From Acidobacteriota bacterium (GTDB lineage Bacteria > Acidobacteriota > Thermoanaerobaculia > UBA5066): a DNA stretch of 64,000 bases. Position 1 is the first letter of the stretch. Every line of letters begins with the position of its first letter. This document shows, piece after piece, positions 1 through 8,548 of the stretch. The stretch spans positions 91,496 through 155,495 of the forward strand of contig JAKOVQ010000023.1 in assembly GCA_029781975.1 (NCBI GenBank). The letters are read 5' to 3'. The notes below the pieces were generated by a model that was given only the letters and a program-made list of their open reading frames with translations, ran no database searches and had not been told where the DNA came from. The position numbers and the translations under genes were made by a program.

Positions 1-1
1 C

Positions 2-1192
2 GAGGAGGCCGCCGACGACGTCGGGTTCGCGCTCGACCTCGTCTCCCTGAGGGAGCGGCACGCGAAGGCCGAGGAGGACCTCCGCGAGAGCCGGGAGAGG
101 TTCGTCCGTTTCATGGACCAGCTCCCGGCCGCGGCGTACCTCGTTCGGCCGGACGGGAGCATCGAGTGGGCGAACAGGTACCTCGAGGAGCTGGTCGGCG
201 CCGGTCCGCTCCGGGGCCGCGAGACGGCCGAGGTCCTTTCCGACGGGGAGGCCGAAGGGCCGGCCGGCGACGAGGGGAAGGCCCCCGCAGGCGGCCCGGC
301 CACGCGCGTCTGGCATCTGGGGCCTCCCGGCGGCGAGAAGCGGCTCTTCCGGGCGCTCGAGTTCCCCGTCCCCGCTGCCGACGGCAGCCCCCTGGTGGGG
401 GGCGTGTCGATCGACGTGACGGAGCAGGTCCGGGCCGAGGAGGAGGTCAAGAGGCTGAACGCGGAGCTGGAGGAGCGGGTCGCCAGCCGCACGGCGGAGC
501 TCGTGGCGAAGTCGGCCGAGCTCGAGTCGTTCGCCTCCTCCGTGTCGCACGACCTCAGGGCGCCGCTCCGGGCGATCGACGGGTTCTCGAAGATCCTCCA
601 GGAGGACCACGCGGCGGTGCTCGACGCGGACGGGCTGCACGTCCTGACGGTGATCCGCGAGAACGTCCTGCGGATGGGGCGGCTCATCGACGACCTCCTC
701 GCCTTCTCGCGGGCGGGGCGGCACGAGCTGCGCCGGGGGCCGGTGGACATGGAGACGCTCGCCCGGTCCGCCCTCGACGAGGTGCTTCCCGCGGCGGAGC
801 GGGAACGGACCGACGTCCGGATCGGGCCGCTCCCGGAGGCGACGGGGGACGCGGCCCTCCTGCGCCAGGTCTGGGTCAACCTCCTCGCGAACGCGGTGAA
901 GTTCAGCGCGGGACGGGAGAGGCGCAGAATAGAGGTCACGGGGGAGCGGGACGCTCACGGGGTGGTCTACAGCGTCACCGACAACGGGATCGGGTTCGAC
1001 ATGAATTACGTCCACAAGCTCTTCGCGGTGTTCCAGAGGCTCCACGGCCGGGAGTTCGAGGGGACGGGGATCGGCCTGGCGCTCGCCCACAGGATCGTCT
1101 CGCGGCACGGAGGCTCCATCCGGGGGGCCTCGGGACCCGAAGGAGGAGCCGTCTTCACCTTCACGCTCCCGCACCTGGAGGAGGACCCGTGA
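2..1192 (+). CDS. PAS sensor histidine kinase (5' end outside window)
   Basis: This is the C-terminal part of a two-component sensor kinase. The reading frame is open from base 2, so the internal ATG at 113 is not the true start. The first residues look like the end of a GAF-type module followed by a helical linker (LRESRERF). A PAS domain then runs over about 120 residues, followed by a coiled coil and an H-box (SVSHDLRAPLRAIDGFS) carrying the phosphorylated His. An N-box (WVNLLANAVKFS) and G-boxes (DNGIGFD, GTGIGLALA) form the ATPase domain. The HDLRAPLRAI form is typical of kinases related to bacteriophytochromes. No membrane segment is visible in this part. The stop overlaps the start of the following response regulator (TGATG), so the pair is probably translationally coupled and the kinase likely phosphorylates that receiver. 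Confidence 0.9.
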   Translation, partial: EEAADDVGFALDLVSLRERHAKAEEDLRESRERFVRFMDQLPAAAYLVRPDGSIEWANRYLEELVGAGPLRGRETAEVLSDGEAEGPAGDEGKAPAGGPATRVWHLGPPGGEKRLFRALEFPVPAADGSPLVGGVSIDVTEQVRAEEEVKRLNAELEERVASRTAELVAKSAELESFASSVSHDLRAPLRAIDGFSKILQEDHAAVLDADGLHVLTVIRENVLRMGRLIDDLLAFSRAGRHELRRGPVDMETLARSALDEVLPAAERERTDVRIGPLPEATGDAALLRQVWVNLLANAVKFSAGRERRRIEVTGERDAHGVVYSVTDNGIGFDMNYVHKLFAVFQRLHGREFEGTGIGLALAHRIVSRHGGSIRGASGPEGGAVFTFTLPHLEEDP

Positions 1193-1623
1193 TGGCCGCG
1201 GCATGGCCCGACGTCCTCCTCGTCGAGGACAACCCCGACGACATGGAGCTGACCCTCCGCGCCCTCCGCCGGCACGGGCTCGAGCATCCCGTCCACGTCA
1301 CGAGGGACGGCGCCGAGGCCGTCAGCTACCTCCTCGGGGATTCGCCGGGGACGAGCCGGCCGCTCCCGAAGGTCGTCCTCCTCGACCTCAAGCTCCCGAA
1401 GGTGGGGGGCTTCGAGGTCCTCTCCAGGATCCGGGCGGACGAGCGGACGCGCCGCCTCCCCGTCGTCGTCATCAGCTCCTCGAGGGAGGAGCCGGACATC
1501 CGCGAGGCGTACCGGCTCGGGGCCAGCAGCTACATCGTGAAGCCCGTGGAGTTCGAGGAGTTCGTCCGCTCGGTCGGGATCGTCGGCGTCTACTGGCTGA
1601 CGCTGAACCAGCCGCCCGCATGA
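1192..1623 (+). CDS. Single-domain response regulator (CheY/Rcp1-like)
   Basis: This is a 143-residue stand-alone receiver domain with no output domain. The acidic pocket lies in LLVEDNPDD, the phosphoacceptor Asp in LLDLKLP, the conserved Thr/Ser position in VVISSS and the conserved Lys in YIVKPV. The DNPDDxEL pattern and the insert before the phosphorylation site are typical of Rcp1-type regulators that pair with phytochrome-like kinases. The ATG at 1192 overlaps the kinase stop. Its role is probably phosphorelay or protein-protein output, perhaps to the diguanylate-type protein that starts 7 nt downstream; that last link is inference. Confidence 0.9.
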   Translation: MAAAWPDVLLVEDNPDDMELTLRALRRHGLEHPVHVTRDGAEAVSYLLGDSPGTSRPLPKVVLLDLKLPKVGGFEVLSRIRADERTRRLPVVVISSSREEPDIREAYRLGASSYIVKPVEFEEFVRSVGIVGVYWLTLNQPPA

Positions 1624-1630
1624 AGCCGAG

Positions 1631-3676
1631 ATGATCGACGAAACGAAGCCCCCGCTGGCCCTCTCGCGGATCCTCGTCCTGGAGGACGTCCCCGTCGACG
1701 CCGAGCTCGTGGTGCGGACGCTCCGGCGCGAGGGGCTCGAGTTCGAGTGGGTCCGGGTGGAGACGGCGGAAGCGTTCCGCGCCGCGCTCGACGAGTTCGC
1801 CCCCGACGCCGTCATCGCGGACTACACCCTCCCCCACTGGGACGGCATGAGCGCGCTGAAGGTCGTCCGCGCCGAGCGCCCGGACCTGCCCTTCGTCGTC
1901 GTGACCGGGTCGCTCAACGAGGAGACGGCCGCCGACTGCATCAAGCAGGGGGCCGACGACTACGTCCTGAAGGAGCGCCTGCAGAGGCTCCCGCATGCCC
2001 TCCGCGCCGCCGCGGAGCGGCGGGCGACGGCAGCCGCCCACCGCCGGGCCGAGGAGGAGCTGAGGCTCAGGCGGTCCGCCCTCGAGGCGGTCGCGAACGG
2101 GGTCGTCATCACCGAGCTCGACGGGACGATCCTCTGGGTCAACCCGGCGTTCTCGGAGATGACCGGGTTCGCCCTCGAGGAGGTCGTCGGGCGCAACCCG
2201 AGGATCCTGAAGTCGGGCGTCCAGGGCGAGGCGTTCTACAAGAACATCTGGTCGACGATCGAGGCGGGACGGGTCTGGCACGGCGAGATCTACAACAAGC
2301 GGAAGGACGGCCGGCTCTACGTCGAGGAGATGACGATCACCCCCATCCTCGGGCCGACGGGCGCGGTGACGCGCTACGTCGCCGTCAAGACGGACGTGAC
2401 GGAGCGGCGGCGGCAGGAGGAGGCGATCCGGACCCTGGCGACGAGGGACCTCCTGACCGGCCTCCCGAACCAGGCGGCCTTCGTCGAGGAGCTCGAGCAC
2501 GCCGTCACGGCGTGCCGCGCGGGCGGGACGGCCTCCCTCGTGATGCTCGACCTGGATCGATTCGCCGTCCTGAACGACGCGGCGGGCCACCCGGTGGGGG
2601 ACAGGCTCATCGCCGTCGTGGCCGACCAGATCGCGGTCCTCCTCCCTCCGCGCGCGAGCCTGTTCCGGTTCGGGGGCGACCAGTACACGGTCATCCTGGA
2701 CGGGGCGGACCTCGACGAGGCGGAGGCGCTCGCCGAGGCCCTGCGCGCGGCCGTGGAGAAGATCCGGTTCGAGGTGGACGGGGCCGCCTACCACGTGACG
2801 ACGAGCGCCGGCGTGGCCCCCGTCTCGCCCGCCGGGAGGGCGTCCGAGGCTCTCGCCCTCGTCGACTCGGCGCTCCAGGAGGCGAAGGAGAGGGGACGCA
2901 ACCGCGTCGTCGCGTTGCGTGCGATGCCGTCCGGCATGTACCGGATGGACGAGCAGAGCCGCTGGGCGGTCCGCGTCAAGGAAGGGCTGAAGGCCGGGAG
3001 CTTCCGTCTCCTCGCCCAGCCCGTCGTCTCGCTCTCGACGGGGGAGTCGGCCCACGCCGAGGTCCTCCTCCGCTTCGTCGACGAGAGCGGCGGGCTCGTC
3101 TCGCCGGGCGCCTTCCTACCCGCGGCGGAGAAGTTCGGGCTCATGCCGGCCATCGACCGGTGGGTGGTCGGGCAGGCGATCGCGATCACGGCCGCGGACC
3201 CGGGCCGGAAGCTGTTCGTGAACCTCTCCGGGGCGAGCCTCGGCGACGGGAGGCTCCTCGAGTGGATCGAGGAGTCGGTGACGAGGAGCGGGATCCAGCC
3301 CGGGGCGCTGACGTTCGAGATCACCGAGACGGCGGCGATCGCGGACGTCCCGGGCGTGCAGCGCTGGACGCGCCGGCTCAAGGAGCTCGGCTGCGCCTTC
3401 GCGCTCGACGACTTCGGGACCGGCTTCTCGTCGTTCGCCTACCTGCAGGCGCTGCCCGTCGACGTGGTCAAGATCGACGGGTCGTTCATCCGGGACCTCG
3501 ACACGAACCGGACGAACCAGGCCCTCGTCCAGGCGATGGTCACCGTCGCGCACGCCCTCGGGAAGTCCGTGGTGGCGGAGATGGTGGAGCGCCCCGCCGT
3601 GGCGGACGTCCTCCGCTCGTACGGCGTGGAGTTCGGGCAGGGCTGGAACTGGGGACGTCCCGCGCCGATCCCCTGA
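1631..3676 (+). CDS. REC-PAS-GGDEF-EAL protein, degenerate GGDEF
   Basis: This 681-residue cytoplasmic protein has a receiver domain (Asp in IADYTLPHWDG; Lys in DDYVLKERL), a PAS domain (about residues 145-255), a GGDEF domain and a C-terminal EAL domain. The GGDEF signature reads FGGDQY, so the catalytic Glu is replaced and cyclase activity is doubtful. In the EAL domain the signature is EVL rather than EAL, but most other metal and catalytic positions are present (VNLS, FEITET, DDFGTG, KIDGSF, VAEMVE, FGQGW), so phosphodiesterase activity or c-di-GMP binding is possible. It lies 7 nt after the response regulator and is probably in the same operon. The likely role is phosphorylation-controlled c-di-GMP turnover or sensing. 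Confidence 0.9.
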   Translation: MIDETKPPLALSRILVLEDVPVDAELVVRTLRREGLEFEWVRVETAEAFRAALDEFAPDAVIADYTLPHWDGMSALKVVRAERPDLPFVVVTGSLNEETAADCIKQGADDYVLKERLQRLPHALRAAAERRATAAAHRRAEEELRLRRSALEAVANGVVITELDGTILWVNPAFSEMTGFALEEVVGRNPRILKSGVQGEAFYKNIWSTIEAGRVWHGEIYNKRKDGRLYVEEMTITPILGPTGAVTRYVAVKTDVTERRRQEEAIRTLATRDLLTGLPNQAAFVEELEHAVTACRAGGTASLVMLDLDRFAVLNDAAGHPVGDRLIAVVADQIAVLLPPRASLFRFGGDQYTVILDGADLDEAEALAEALRAAVEKIRFEVDGAAYHVTTSAGVAPVSPAGRASEALALVDSALQEAKERGRNRVVALRAMPSGMYRMDEQSRWAVRVKEGLKAGSFRLLAQPVVSLSTGESAHAEVLLRFVDESGGLVSPGAFLPAAEKFGLMPAIDRWVVGQAIAITAADPGRKLFVNLSGASLGDGRLLEWIEESVTRSGIQPGALTFEITETAAIADVPGVQRWTRRLKELGCAFALDDFGTGFSSFAYLQALPVDVVKIDGSFIRDLDTNRTNQALVQAMVTVAHALGKSVVAEMVERPAVADVLRSYGVEFGQGWNWGRPAPIP

Positions 3677-3761
3677 CGGGGCCCGGGCTCCGGCACGGTC
3701 CGGGAGACGGCCCCGCCGTGCCTGCGCCGGCCCTAGAATCGTGCCCGAGGGAGGAACGAAC

Positions 3762-5615
3762 GTGACGTCGAGGCCCGAACGCCCCCGCTCGCTCGCCTGG
3801 TCGACTCTCCCGCCGGGGGAGTCGAGACGGGATGCCGACGTCGAGGCCGCCGTGCGCGCGCTGTGCGACCCGGACGTCCTCCTCTCGGCCTTCCAGCCGG
3901 TCTTTCGCGCGAGCACCGGCGACCTCGAAGGATGCGAGGCGCTCCTCAGGCTCCCTCCGAACGGCCCCTTCCGTGGACCCTACGACGCGTTCGAAGCGGC
4001 CCTCGCGACGGGCCTCGGCGCGGAGCTCGAGGCCGCGGCCACCCTTCGGACGCTCCGGGACGCCGAGCCCTACACCGGCGGGCTCCGGCTCTTCCTGAAC
4101 CTCCTCGCGCCCGTGTTCCACGACTCCCGCTACGACGCCGCGTGGCTCGTCGACCAGGTCCTCGCGGCCGGTCGGATTCCCTCCCAGGTCATCCTGGAGA
4201 TCCCGGAGATCAGCCGGATCAGCGACTACGTGGAGTTCGGGAGGGCCATCGAGCCGTACCGGACGGCGGGCTTCCGGATCGCCATCGACGACTTCGGCGC
4301 CGGCTACACGAACCTCCGGATGATCACGGACCTGTCGCCCGACTTCGTGAAGGTCGACCGCGTCTTCGTGGACGGGATCTCGGCCCACGCGAGGAAGCGG
4401 ATCCTGGTGGAGTCCGTGGTGGCGCTCTGCCACCGGATCAACTGCGGCGTGATCGCCGAGGGGATCGAGAAGCCGGAGGACCTCGACGCGGTGCTCGCCG
4501 CCGGCGTCGACTTCCTCCAGGGCTACCTCCTGGCGAGGCCCGCGCCCGCGGAGGAGGCGTTCGTCGTCGAGGACCTCGCCCTGAAGGCGCACCCGTACCG
4601 GCTGTCGGCAGCCGACCTCCGCCACCTCCTCGACTCGTCCGCCACGATGGACGCTTCGGATCCCGCGTCGGCCGCCCTGCAGCGGTTCTCGGCCGAGCCG
4701 GGGCTCCAGGACGTCCTCGTCCTCCTGAAGGAGAGGCCGATCGGCCTCCTCACGCGGCAGGCGGCTGCGGCGTGGCTGGCGACGGGCGCCGGGACGACGT
4801 CCGTCTCCCTCGCCAGCGTCGTCGAGGACACGCCCCTGGACGAGGTGCCGGAGACCTCCTCCCTGGAGGAGGTCGTCGACGTCGTCTCCCGGCGTCCGGC
4901 GGCGAGGCGGTTCGCGCCGATCGTCGTCACGGGGCCGGGGAAGGTCGTTCGGGGGCTGCTCAGGCTCGACGCCCTCCTCGAGGAGGTCGTGAGGCGCCAT
5001 GCCGAGAGCTTCCTTCACGTGAACCCGTTGACGCGGCTTCCGGCCCGCCACGAGATGGAGGAGGTCCTGGCGGGGCGCCTGCGGGAGGGCGCCTCCGTCG
5101 AGCTCGCGCGGGTCAACCTGCGGCGCTTCCGGAGCTTCAACGACCGCTACGGGTTCCTCCGCGGGGACAAGCTCCTCACCGCCGTCGCCGGGCTCCTGCG
5201 CGAGGAGCTCGCGCGCGTGCCGCACTCGTTCCTTGCGCACTACGACGGGGACGACTTCGCCTTCCTGGCTGCGGCCGGGAGCGGCGAGGGGGTCGTCCGG
5301 CGCCTCTCGGACCGGCTCGCGGCGCTCGTCTCCGAGCACTACGACCCGGAGGACGTGGCCGCGGGGGGGATCGTGGGGCACGACCGCCAGGGGGCCCCCG
5401 TGACCATCGCTCCCGTGGAGGTCGCCGCGGGCGTCGTCCGCGTGGACGGGCACGACGGCCTCGGGGTGCGCGACGTCACCGAGCTCGCCCAGCAGGCCGT
5501 GGAGGCGGCGAGGAAGGGGCCAGAGAAGGTCGTCACCTACGGGATCGGCGCGGCGGGGAGCCGGAGCCTGCCTCCGATCACCCAGGTGCGGCTTCAGAGG
5601 CCCCGGCTCCCGTAG
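3762..5615 (+). CDS. EAL-linker-GGDEF c-di-GMP protein
   Basis: The start chosen is the GTG at 3762, because a purine-rich GGGAGG site lies just upstream; an in-frame GTG at 3741 lacks one. The product has 617 residues in the order EAL first, then a CBS-like regulatory linker, then GGDEF, the reverse of the upstream gene. The EAL domain looks competent: CEALLR, LNLL, LEIPE, IDDFGAGY, KVDRVF, IAEGIE and QGYLL. The GGDEF signature is YDGDDF, a degenerate form, so the cyclase half may be a sensor. No transmembrane segment is evident. The likely job is c-di-GMP hydrolysis regulated through the linker. Compare the EAL-CBS-GGDEF class; CBS assignment is by general shape only. Confidence 0.85.
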   Translation: MTSRPERPRSLAWSTLPPGESRRDADVEAAVRALCDPDVLLSAFQPVFRASTGDLEGCEALLRLPPNGPFRGPYDAFEAALATGLGAELEAAATLRTLRDAEPYTGGLRLFLNLLAPVFHDSRYDAAWLVDQVLAAGRIPSQVILEIPEISRISDYVEFGRAIEPYRTAGFRIAIDDFGAGYTNLRMITDLSPDFVKVDRVFVDGISAHARKRILVESVVALCHRINCGVIAEGIEKPEDLDAVLAAGVDFLQGYLLARPAPAEEAFVVEDLALKAHPYRLSAADLRHLLDSSATMDASDPASAALQRFSAEPGLQDVLVLLKERPIGLLTRQAAAAWLATGAGTTSVSLASVVEDTPLDEVPETSSLEEVVDVVSRRPAARRFAPIVVTGPGKVVRGLLRLDALLEEVVRRHAESFLHVNPLTRLPARHEMEEVLAGRLREGASVELARVNLRRFRSFNDRYGFLRGDKLLTAVAGLLREELARVPHSFLAHYDGDDFAFLAAAGSGEGVVRRLSDRLAALVSEHYDPEDVAAGGIVGHDRQGAPVTIAPVEVAAGVVRVDGHDGLGVRDVTELAQQAVEAARKGPEKVVTYGIGAAGSRSLPPITQVRLQRPRLP

Positions 5616-5693
5616 GGGCGGCCGGCGAGCGCTCCGCCGGGCCGGAGGGGGCGAAGGCCGGGGGCGCGCCCGGGTCGACACCGAGGAGGTCGG

Positions 5694-7394
5694 ATGGACG
5701 AAGAGGGGCGCGACGACCGGATCCCCCGGTACATCGAGGCGACCGAGGCGCTGCGGGACGGGCAGTTCGGCGTGGAGGTCCCGGTCGCCGGGGCGAACGA
5801 CGACGTCGACCGGCTCGGGGCGGCGCTCAGGGACCTCTCCGTCAGCCTCGAGAGGCGCAGGCGCGAGGTGTCGGAGCTCGACGCCGTGTCCCGTCGGATC
5901 GGCGCGGGGATCCTCCTCGACGACGTCCTCGCGGAGTTCTACGAGGAGGCCCGCGAGATCTTCCCGTACGACCGGATCGGGTTCTCCCTCCTGGAGGACG
6001 GCGATCGCGTCGTCCGGGCGCGCTGGGCCAGGAGCGACCTGGGGCCGCTCCGCCTCGGGAAGGGCTACGCCGCCGAGCTGGCCGGGAGCAGCCTGGAGAC
6101 GATCCTCCGGACGGGTCGGCCGCGCATCATCAACGACCTGGTCGCGTACCTCGCGGCCAAGCCGACGTCCGAATCGACCCGCCTCGTGGTGGAGGAGGGC
6201 GTCCGGTCCTCGCTCACCTGCCCCCTCGTCGCGAACGGGGTCCCGATCGGCTTCATGTTCTTCTCGAGCTCCCGCCCGAACGCGTACGCGGACGCGCACG
6301 TCGAGGCCTACCAGAGGATCGCCGGCCAGCTCTCCGTGATCGTCGAGAAGGGCCGCCTGGTCTCCGAGCTCGCCGAGCAGAAGGCGCAGCTGGAGGTGCG
6401 GAACACCTTCATCGTCCGGACGTTCGGCCGGTACCTGTCCGAGCCGGTCGTGAACCAGCTCCTCGAGACGGCGGACGGCCTCCGCCTCGGGGGGGAGCGC
6501 CGCGTCGTCACGGTCCTGATGAGCGACCTTCGGGGCTTCACGCCCATGGCCGAGGTCCTGCCTCCGGAGCGGGTCGTCACGCTCCTGAACCTCTACCTCG
6601 GCGCGATGACGGAGGTCGTCCTCCGCCATGACGGGACCGTCGACGAGTTCATCGGCGACGCGATCCTCGCGCTCTTCGGGGCGCCCCTCGCGCGGCCGGA
6701 CGACGCGAGGAGGGCCCTCGCCTGCGCCGTGGAGATGCAGCAGGCCATGGTCGACGTGAACGCCCGGGCGAGGGAGCTCGGCCTGCCGGAGCTGGGGATG
6801 GGGATCGGGGTCCACACGGGCGAGGTGGTGGTCGGGAACATCGGCTCGGAGCGGCGCGCCAAGTACGGCGTCGTCGGGGCCACCATCAACCTCGCCTCGC
6901 GGATCCAGGGGTTCACCCTGGGCGGCCAGGTCCTGGCCTCGGAGGAGACGATCGGCGCCGCGGGCGGCGAGATCGACGCCGGCGCCCGCTTCTCGGTGCA
7001 GCCGAAGGGCGTCCGCGGCCTCGTCCCGCTCGTCGAGGTGCTCGGCGTCGGCGGCGCACGGATCGCACCGGTGTCGGACCCGCTGACGCCGCTCGGGGCG
7101 CCCGTGGAGGTGGAGGTCGAGCGGCTCGGCCACGCACCCCCGAAGCAGCTCGGGGCGACCGCGCTCCTCCGCGCGGTCGGCCGGTGGGAGGCCGCGGTCG
7201 AGACCGCCGAGACGTTCGAGCCGCTCGACGAGGTGCGCCTCCGGTTCCCCGGCGGCCTCGACATCCACGCCCAGGTGCTCGGATCGGCCGGGCGGGGGGC
7301 GGGCGTCCGCGTCCGGTTCGGATCGCGTCCGGAGGAGGCGGCTCGCCTCCTCGCTCTCCTCGCCGAGAAGGCCCGGCCGGCCACCGGGGGCTGA
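5694..7394 (+). CDS. GAF-containing class III nucleotide cyclase
   Basis: This 566-residue cytoplasmic protein begins with a HAMP-like or coiled segment, followed by a GAF domain (about residues 70-215), a coiled signalling helix and a class III cyclase homology domain (about 250-440). Both metal-binding Asp residues are visible (LMSDLRGFT and FIGDAIL), as are the transition-state Asn and Arg (TINLASRI). The residue three before the IGD glycine is Glu rather than the Lys usual in adenylyl cyclases, and the residue after the Tyr in KYGVVG is Gly, so nucleotide choice cannot be assumed. The C-terminal 90 residues resemble a small beta-barrel (possibly PilZ-like) without a clear RxxxR motif. It completes the second-messenger block. 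Confidence 0.85.
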   Translation: MDEEGRDDRIPRYIEATEALRDGQFGVEVPVAGANDDVDRLGAALRDLSVSLERRRREVSELDAVSRRIGAGILLDDVLAEFYEEAREIFPYDRIGFSLLEDGDRVVRARWARSDLGPLRLGKGYAAELAGSSLETILRTGRPRIINDLVAYLAAKPTSESTRLVVEEGVRSSLTCPLVANGVPIGFMFFSSSRPNAYADAHVEAYQRIAGQLSVIVEKGRLVSELAEQKAQLEVRNTFIVRTFGRYLSEPVVNQLLETADGLRLGGERRVVTVLMSDLRGFTPMAEVLPPERVVTLLNLYLGAMTEVVLRHDGTVDEFIGDAILALFGAPLARPDDARRALACAVEMQQAMVDVNARARELGLPELGMGIGVHTGEVVVGNIGSERRAKYGVVGATINLASRIQGFTLGGQVLASEETIGAAGGEIDAGARFSVQPKGVRGLVPLVEVLGVGGARIAPVSDPLTPLGAPVEVEVERLGHAPPKQLGATALLRAVGRWEAAVETAETFEPLDEVRLRFPGGLDIHAQVLGSAGRGAGVRVRFGSRPEEAARLLALLAEKARPATGG

Positions 7395-7511
7395 TCCGCT
7401 CGTCCGGGCCGGACCCGACCGTCCCGAGGCCGAACGCGGTCCCGGCAAGGTGGAAGGCGCGACGCCGACCGGTCGGGCCACGGCCTAAACTCTCCCGGGA
7501 CACGAGCGGGG

Positions 7512-7928
7512 ATGATCGACGTCGGATATCACGGTCGGGCCGTCCTGCTGGCGCTTCGCCTCGAGGCGAGGGAGCGGCGGGGGAGGCCGTTGCTCCCGGG
7601 GCGCCGCACGGGGCGCGGCGCGAGCCGGCTGTCGCCTCGCGACGCCGAGCAGTCCGTCCTGGCCAGCCGGCGGGCCGTCTCGCGGATCTGCCGGCTGAAC
7701 ACGTGCCTCACGAGGTCGATCGTCCTCTTCCAGCTCCTGGAGAGGCGGTTCCCGGTGGAGCTGGTGCTGGGCTTCCGGCCGGGCCGGGAGGGGGTGGAGG
7801 GGCACGCCTGGGTGACGGTGGACGGTGTGCCCCTGGGGGAGACCGAGGCGGGCCTCGAGGGGTTCGTGCCGGTGGCTGCAGATCAGCGGGCGGGGGCCAG
7901 GCCCGAGGCGGTCTTCAGGTCCTCGTGA
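7512..7928 (+). CDS. McjB-like (lasso B2-type) transglutaminase-fold protein
   Basis: This 138-residue protein matches the C-terminal domain of lasso-peptide B proteins (transglutaminase-like cysteine protease fold). The pattern CLTRSIVLFQLLERR, a short beta segment, then GHAWVTVDG supplies the Cys, His and Asp expected of the catalytic triad. The first 60 residues are Arg-rich and less conserved. In lasso systems such proteins remove leader peptides, with a PqqD-like protein binding the leader and a separate cyclase closing the ring. No cyclase or precursor is seen here. The next gene on the same strand is a RiPP precursor about 300 bp away, so a role in processing is conceivable but not shown. 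The family assignment is fairly sure, the function is not. Confidence 0.7.
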   Translation: MIDVGYHGRAVLLALRLEARERRGRPLLPGRRTGRGASRLSPRDAEQSVLASRRAVSRICRLNTCLTRSIVLFQLLERRFPVELVLGFRPGREGVEGHAWVTVDGVPLGETEAGLEGFVPVAADQRAGARPEAVFRSS

Positions 7929-8089
7929 CCTCCACGACCATCCCCGACGCGACGAGCCGGGCCAGGTAGCCGAGGACGTCCGCCTCGAGGCCGATCCCGC
8001 CGCCCGCCCCGGCGCCGCTCACCGTCACGTCGCCGCAGGTGGTACCGCCCTTCGACGTGGCGATCGCCGCTCCGGGCGGTCGGCCGGTA

Positions 8090-8118
8090 TTGACATCGCG
8101 TCTCGATCGGAGTGATAT
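8090..8118 (+). promoter_or_regulatory. Candidate promoter of the buf operon
   Basis: The intergenic stretch 7929-8231 holds a perfect TTGACA box (8090-8095) and, 17 nt later, TGATAT (8113-8118), a weak match to a -10 box. Transcription would start near 8125 and give a leader of about 105 nt containing the four 11-bp repeats. The run TTTTT at 8125-8129 lies at the expected start. No gene on either strand in this gap has a usable start. An alternative-sigma promoter cannot be excluded. Confidence 0.45.
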
Positions 8119-8176
8119 CCACGATTTTTCTGACGGAGCCCGAACCCGGCCGCGGCTGGCCTGGCCCCGCGGAAGT

Positions 8177-8220
8177 GAGACCGAGACGAGACCGGAGCGA
8201 GACCCGAACGAGACCGAAGA
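8177..8220 (+). repeat. Four tandem 11-bp repeats in the bufA leader
   Basis: Four contiguous imperfect 11-mers (8177-8187, 8188-8198, 8199-8209, 8210-8220) all begin GAGACC or GAGACCC, with a purine-rich tail. They end directly at the ribosome-binding site (GAGGAGG) of bufA. The 11-bp spacing is about one helical turn, so a protein could bind each unit on the same face; in RNA they would form a repeated GAGACC motif. Either suggests a regulatory role, unproven. Confidence 0.75.
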
Positions 8221-8231
8221 GGAGGACCCCC

Positions 8232-8522
8232 ATGAACCGTCGTCAGATCATCGGCGCCGTTGCGGCCATCGCGGCCGCGTCCGTCTTCTCCGCCCAGTAC
8301 GGGGCCGCGGAGGACGCCAAGCCCGCCGCCGCGAAGAACTTCAAGTGCGTCGGCGGGAACGCGTGCAAGGGGCAGAGCGAGTGCGGCGTGAAGGGCGCCC
8401 ACGGCTGCCACGGCCAGAACTCCTGCCGCGGCAAGGGCTGGGTGATGGTGGAGAACGAGGCGGCGTGCAAGGAGGCGAAGGCCAAGAACGCCGAGGCGGA
8501 GAAGCACCAGAAGAAGGGGTGA
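8232..8522 (+). CDS. bufA: BufA-like Cys-rich bufferin precursor
   Basis: This is a 96-residue exported RiPP precursor. The chosen ATG at 8232 has a strong GAGGAGG site; the open frame upstream lacks one. A Sec signal peptide (IIGAVAAIAAASVFSAQ) is followed by a Cys-, Gly- and Lys-rich core with six Cys in the pattern NFKC, NACKG, SECG, HGCHG, NSCRGKG and AACKEAK, and a charged tail. This matches the small periplasmic proteins (bufferin-type, closest to the BufA2 form) found beside MNIO/DUF692 enzymes. In characterised systems the MNIO enzyme converts core Cys residues to heterocycles that bind copper. The bufB and bufC genes follow. Which Cys residues are modified and which metal is bound are not visible from sequence. 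Confidence 0.85.
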   Translation: MNRRQIIGAVAAIAAASVFSAQYGAAEDAKPAAAKNFKCVGGNACKGQSECGVKGAHGCHGQNSCRGKGWVMVENEAACKEAKAKNAEAEKHQKKG

Positions 8523-8548
8523 CACCCGACAGGGGGCGGCGGCCCCTG

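Noticed and set aside
3540..7481. A 1313-codon minus-strand open frame under the signalling genes.
   Set aside because: It is antisense to four well-supported genes, is Arg/Asp/Glu/Pro-rich as expected of reversed high-GC code, and shows no motif.
7926..8100. Minus-strand reading with a PqqD-like end (GIGLEADVLGYLARLVASGM), which would suit a partner of the McjB-like protein.
   Set aside because: The frame is open up to a TGA near 8240 but has no ATG, GTG or TTG start, the PqqD N-terminal part is missing, and it covers the bufA promoter. At most it is a remnant; it may be chance.
8112..8231. A longer bufA starting at GTG 8112.
   Set aside because: It would put the promoter and the 11-bp repeats in the coding part and hide the signal peptide; ATG 8232 has a strong ribosome site.
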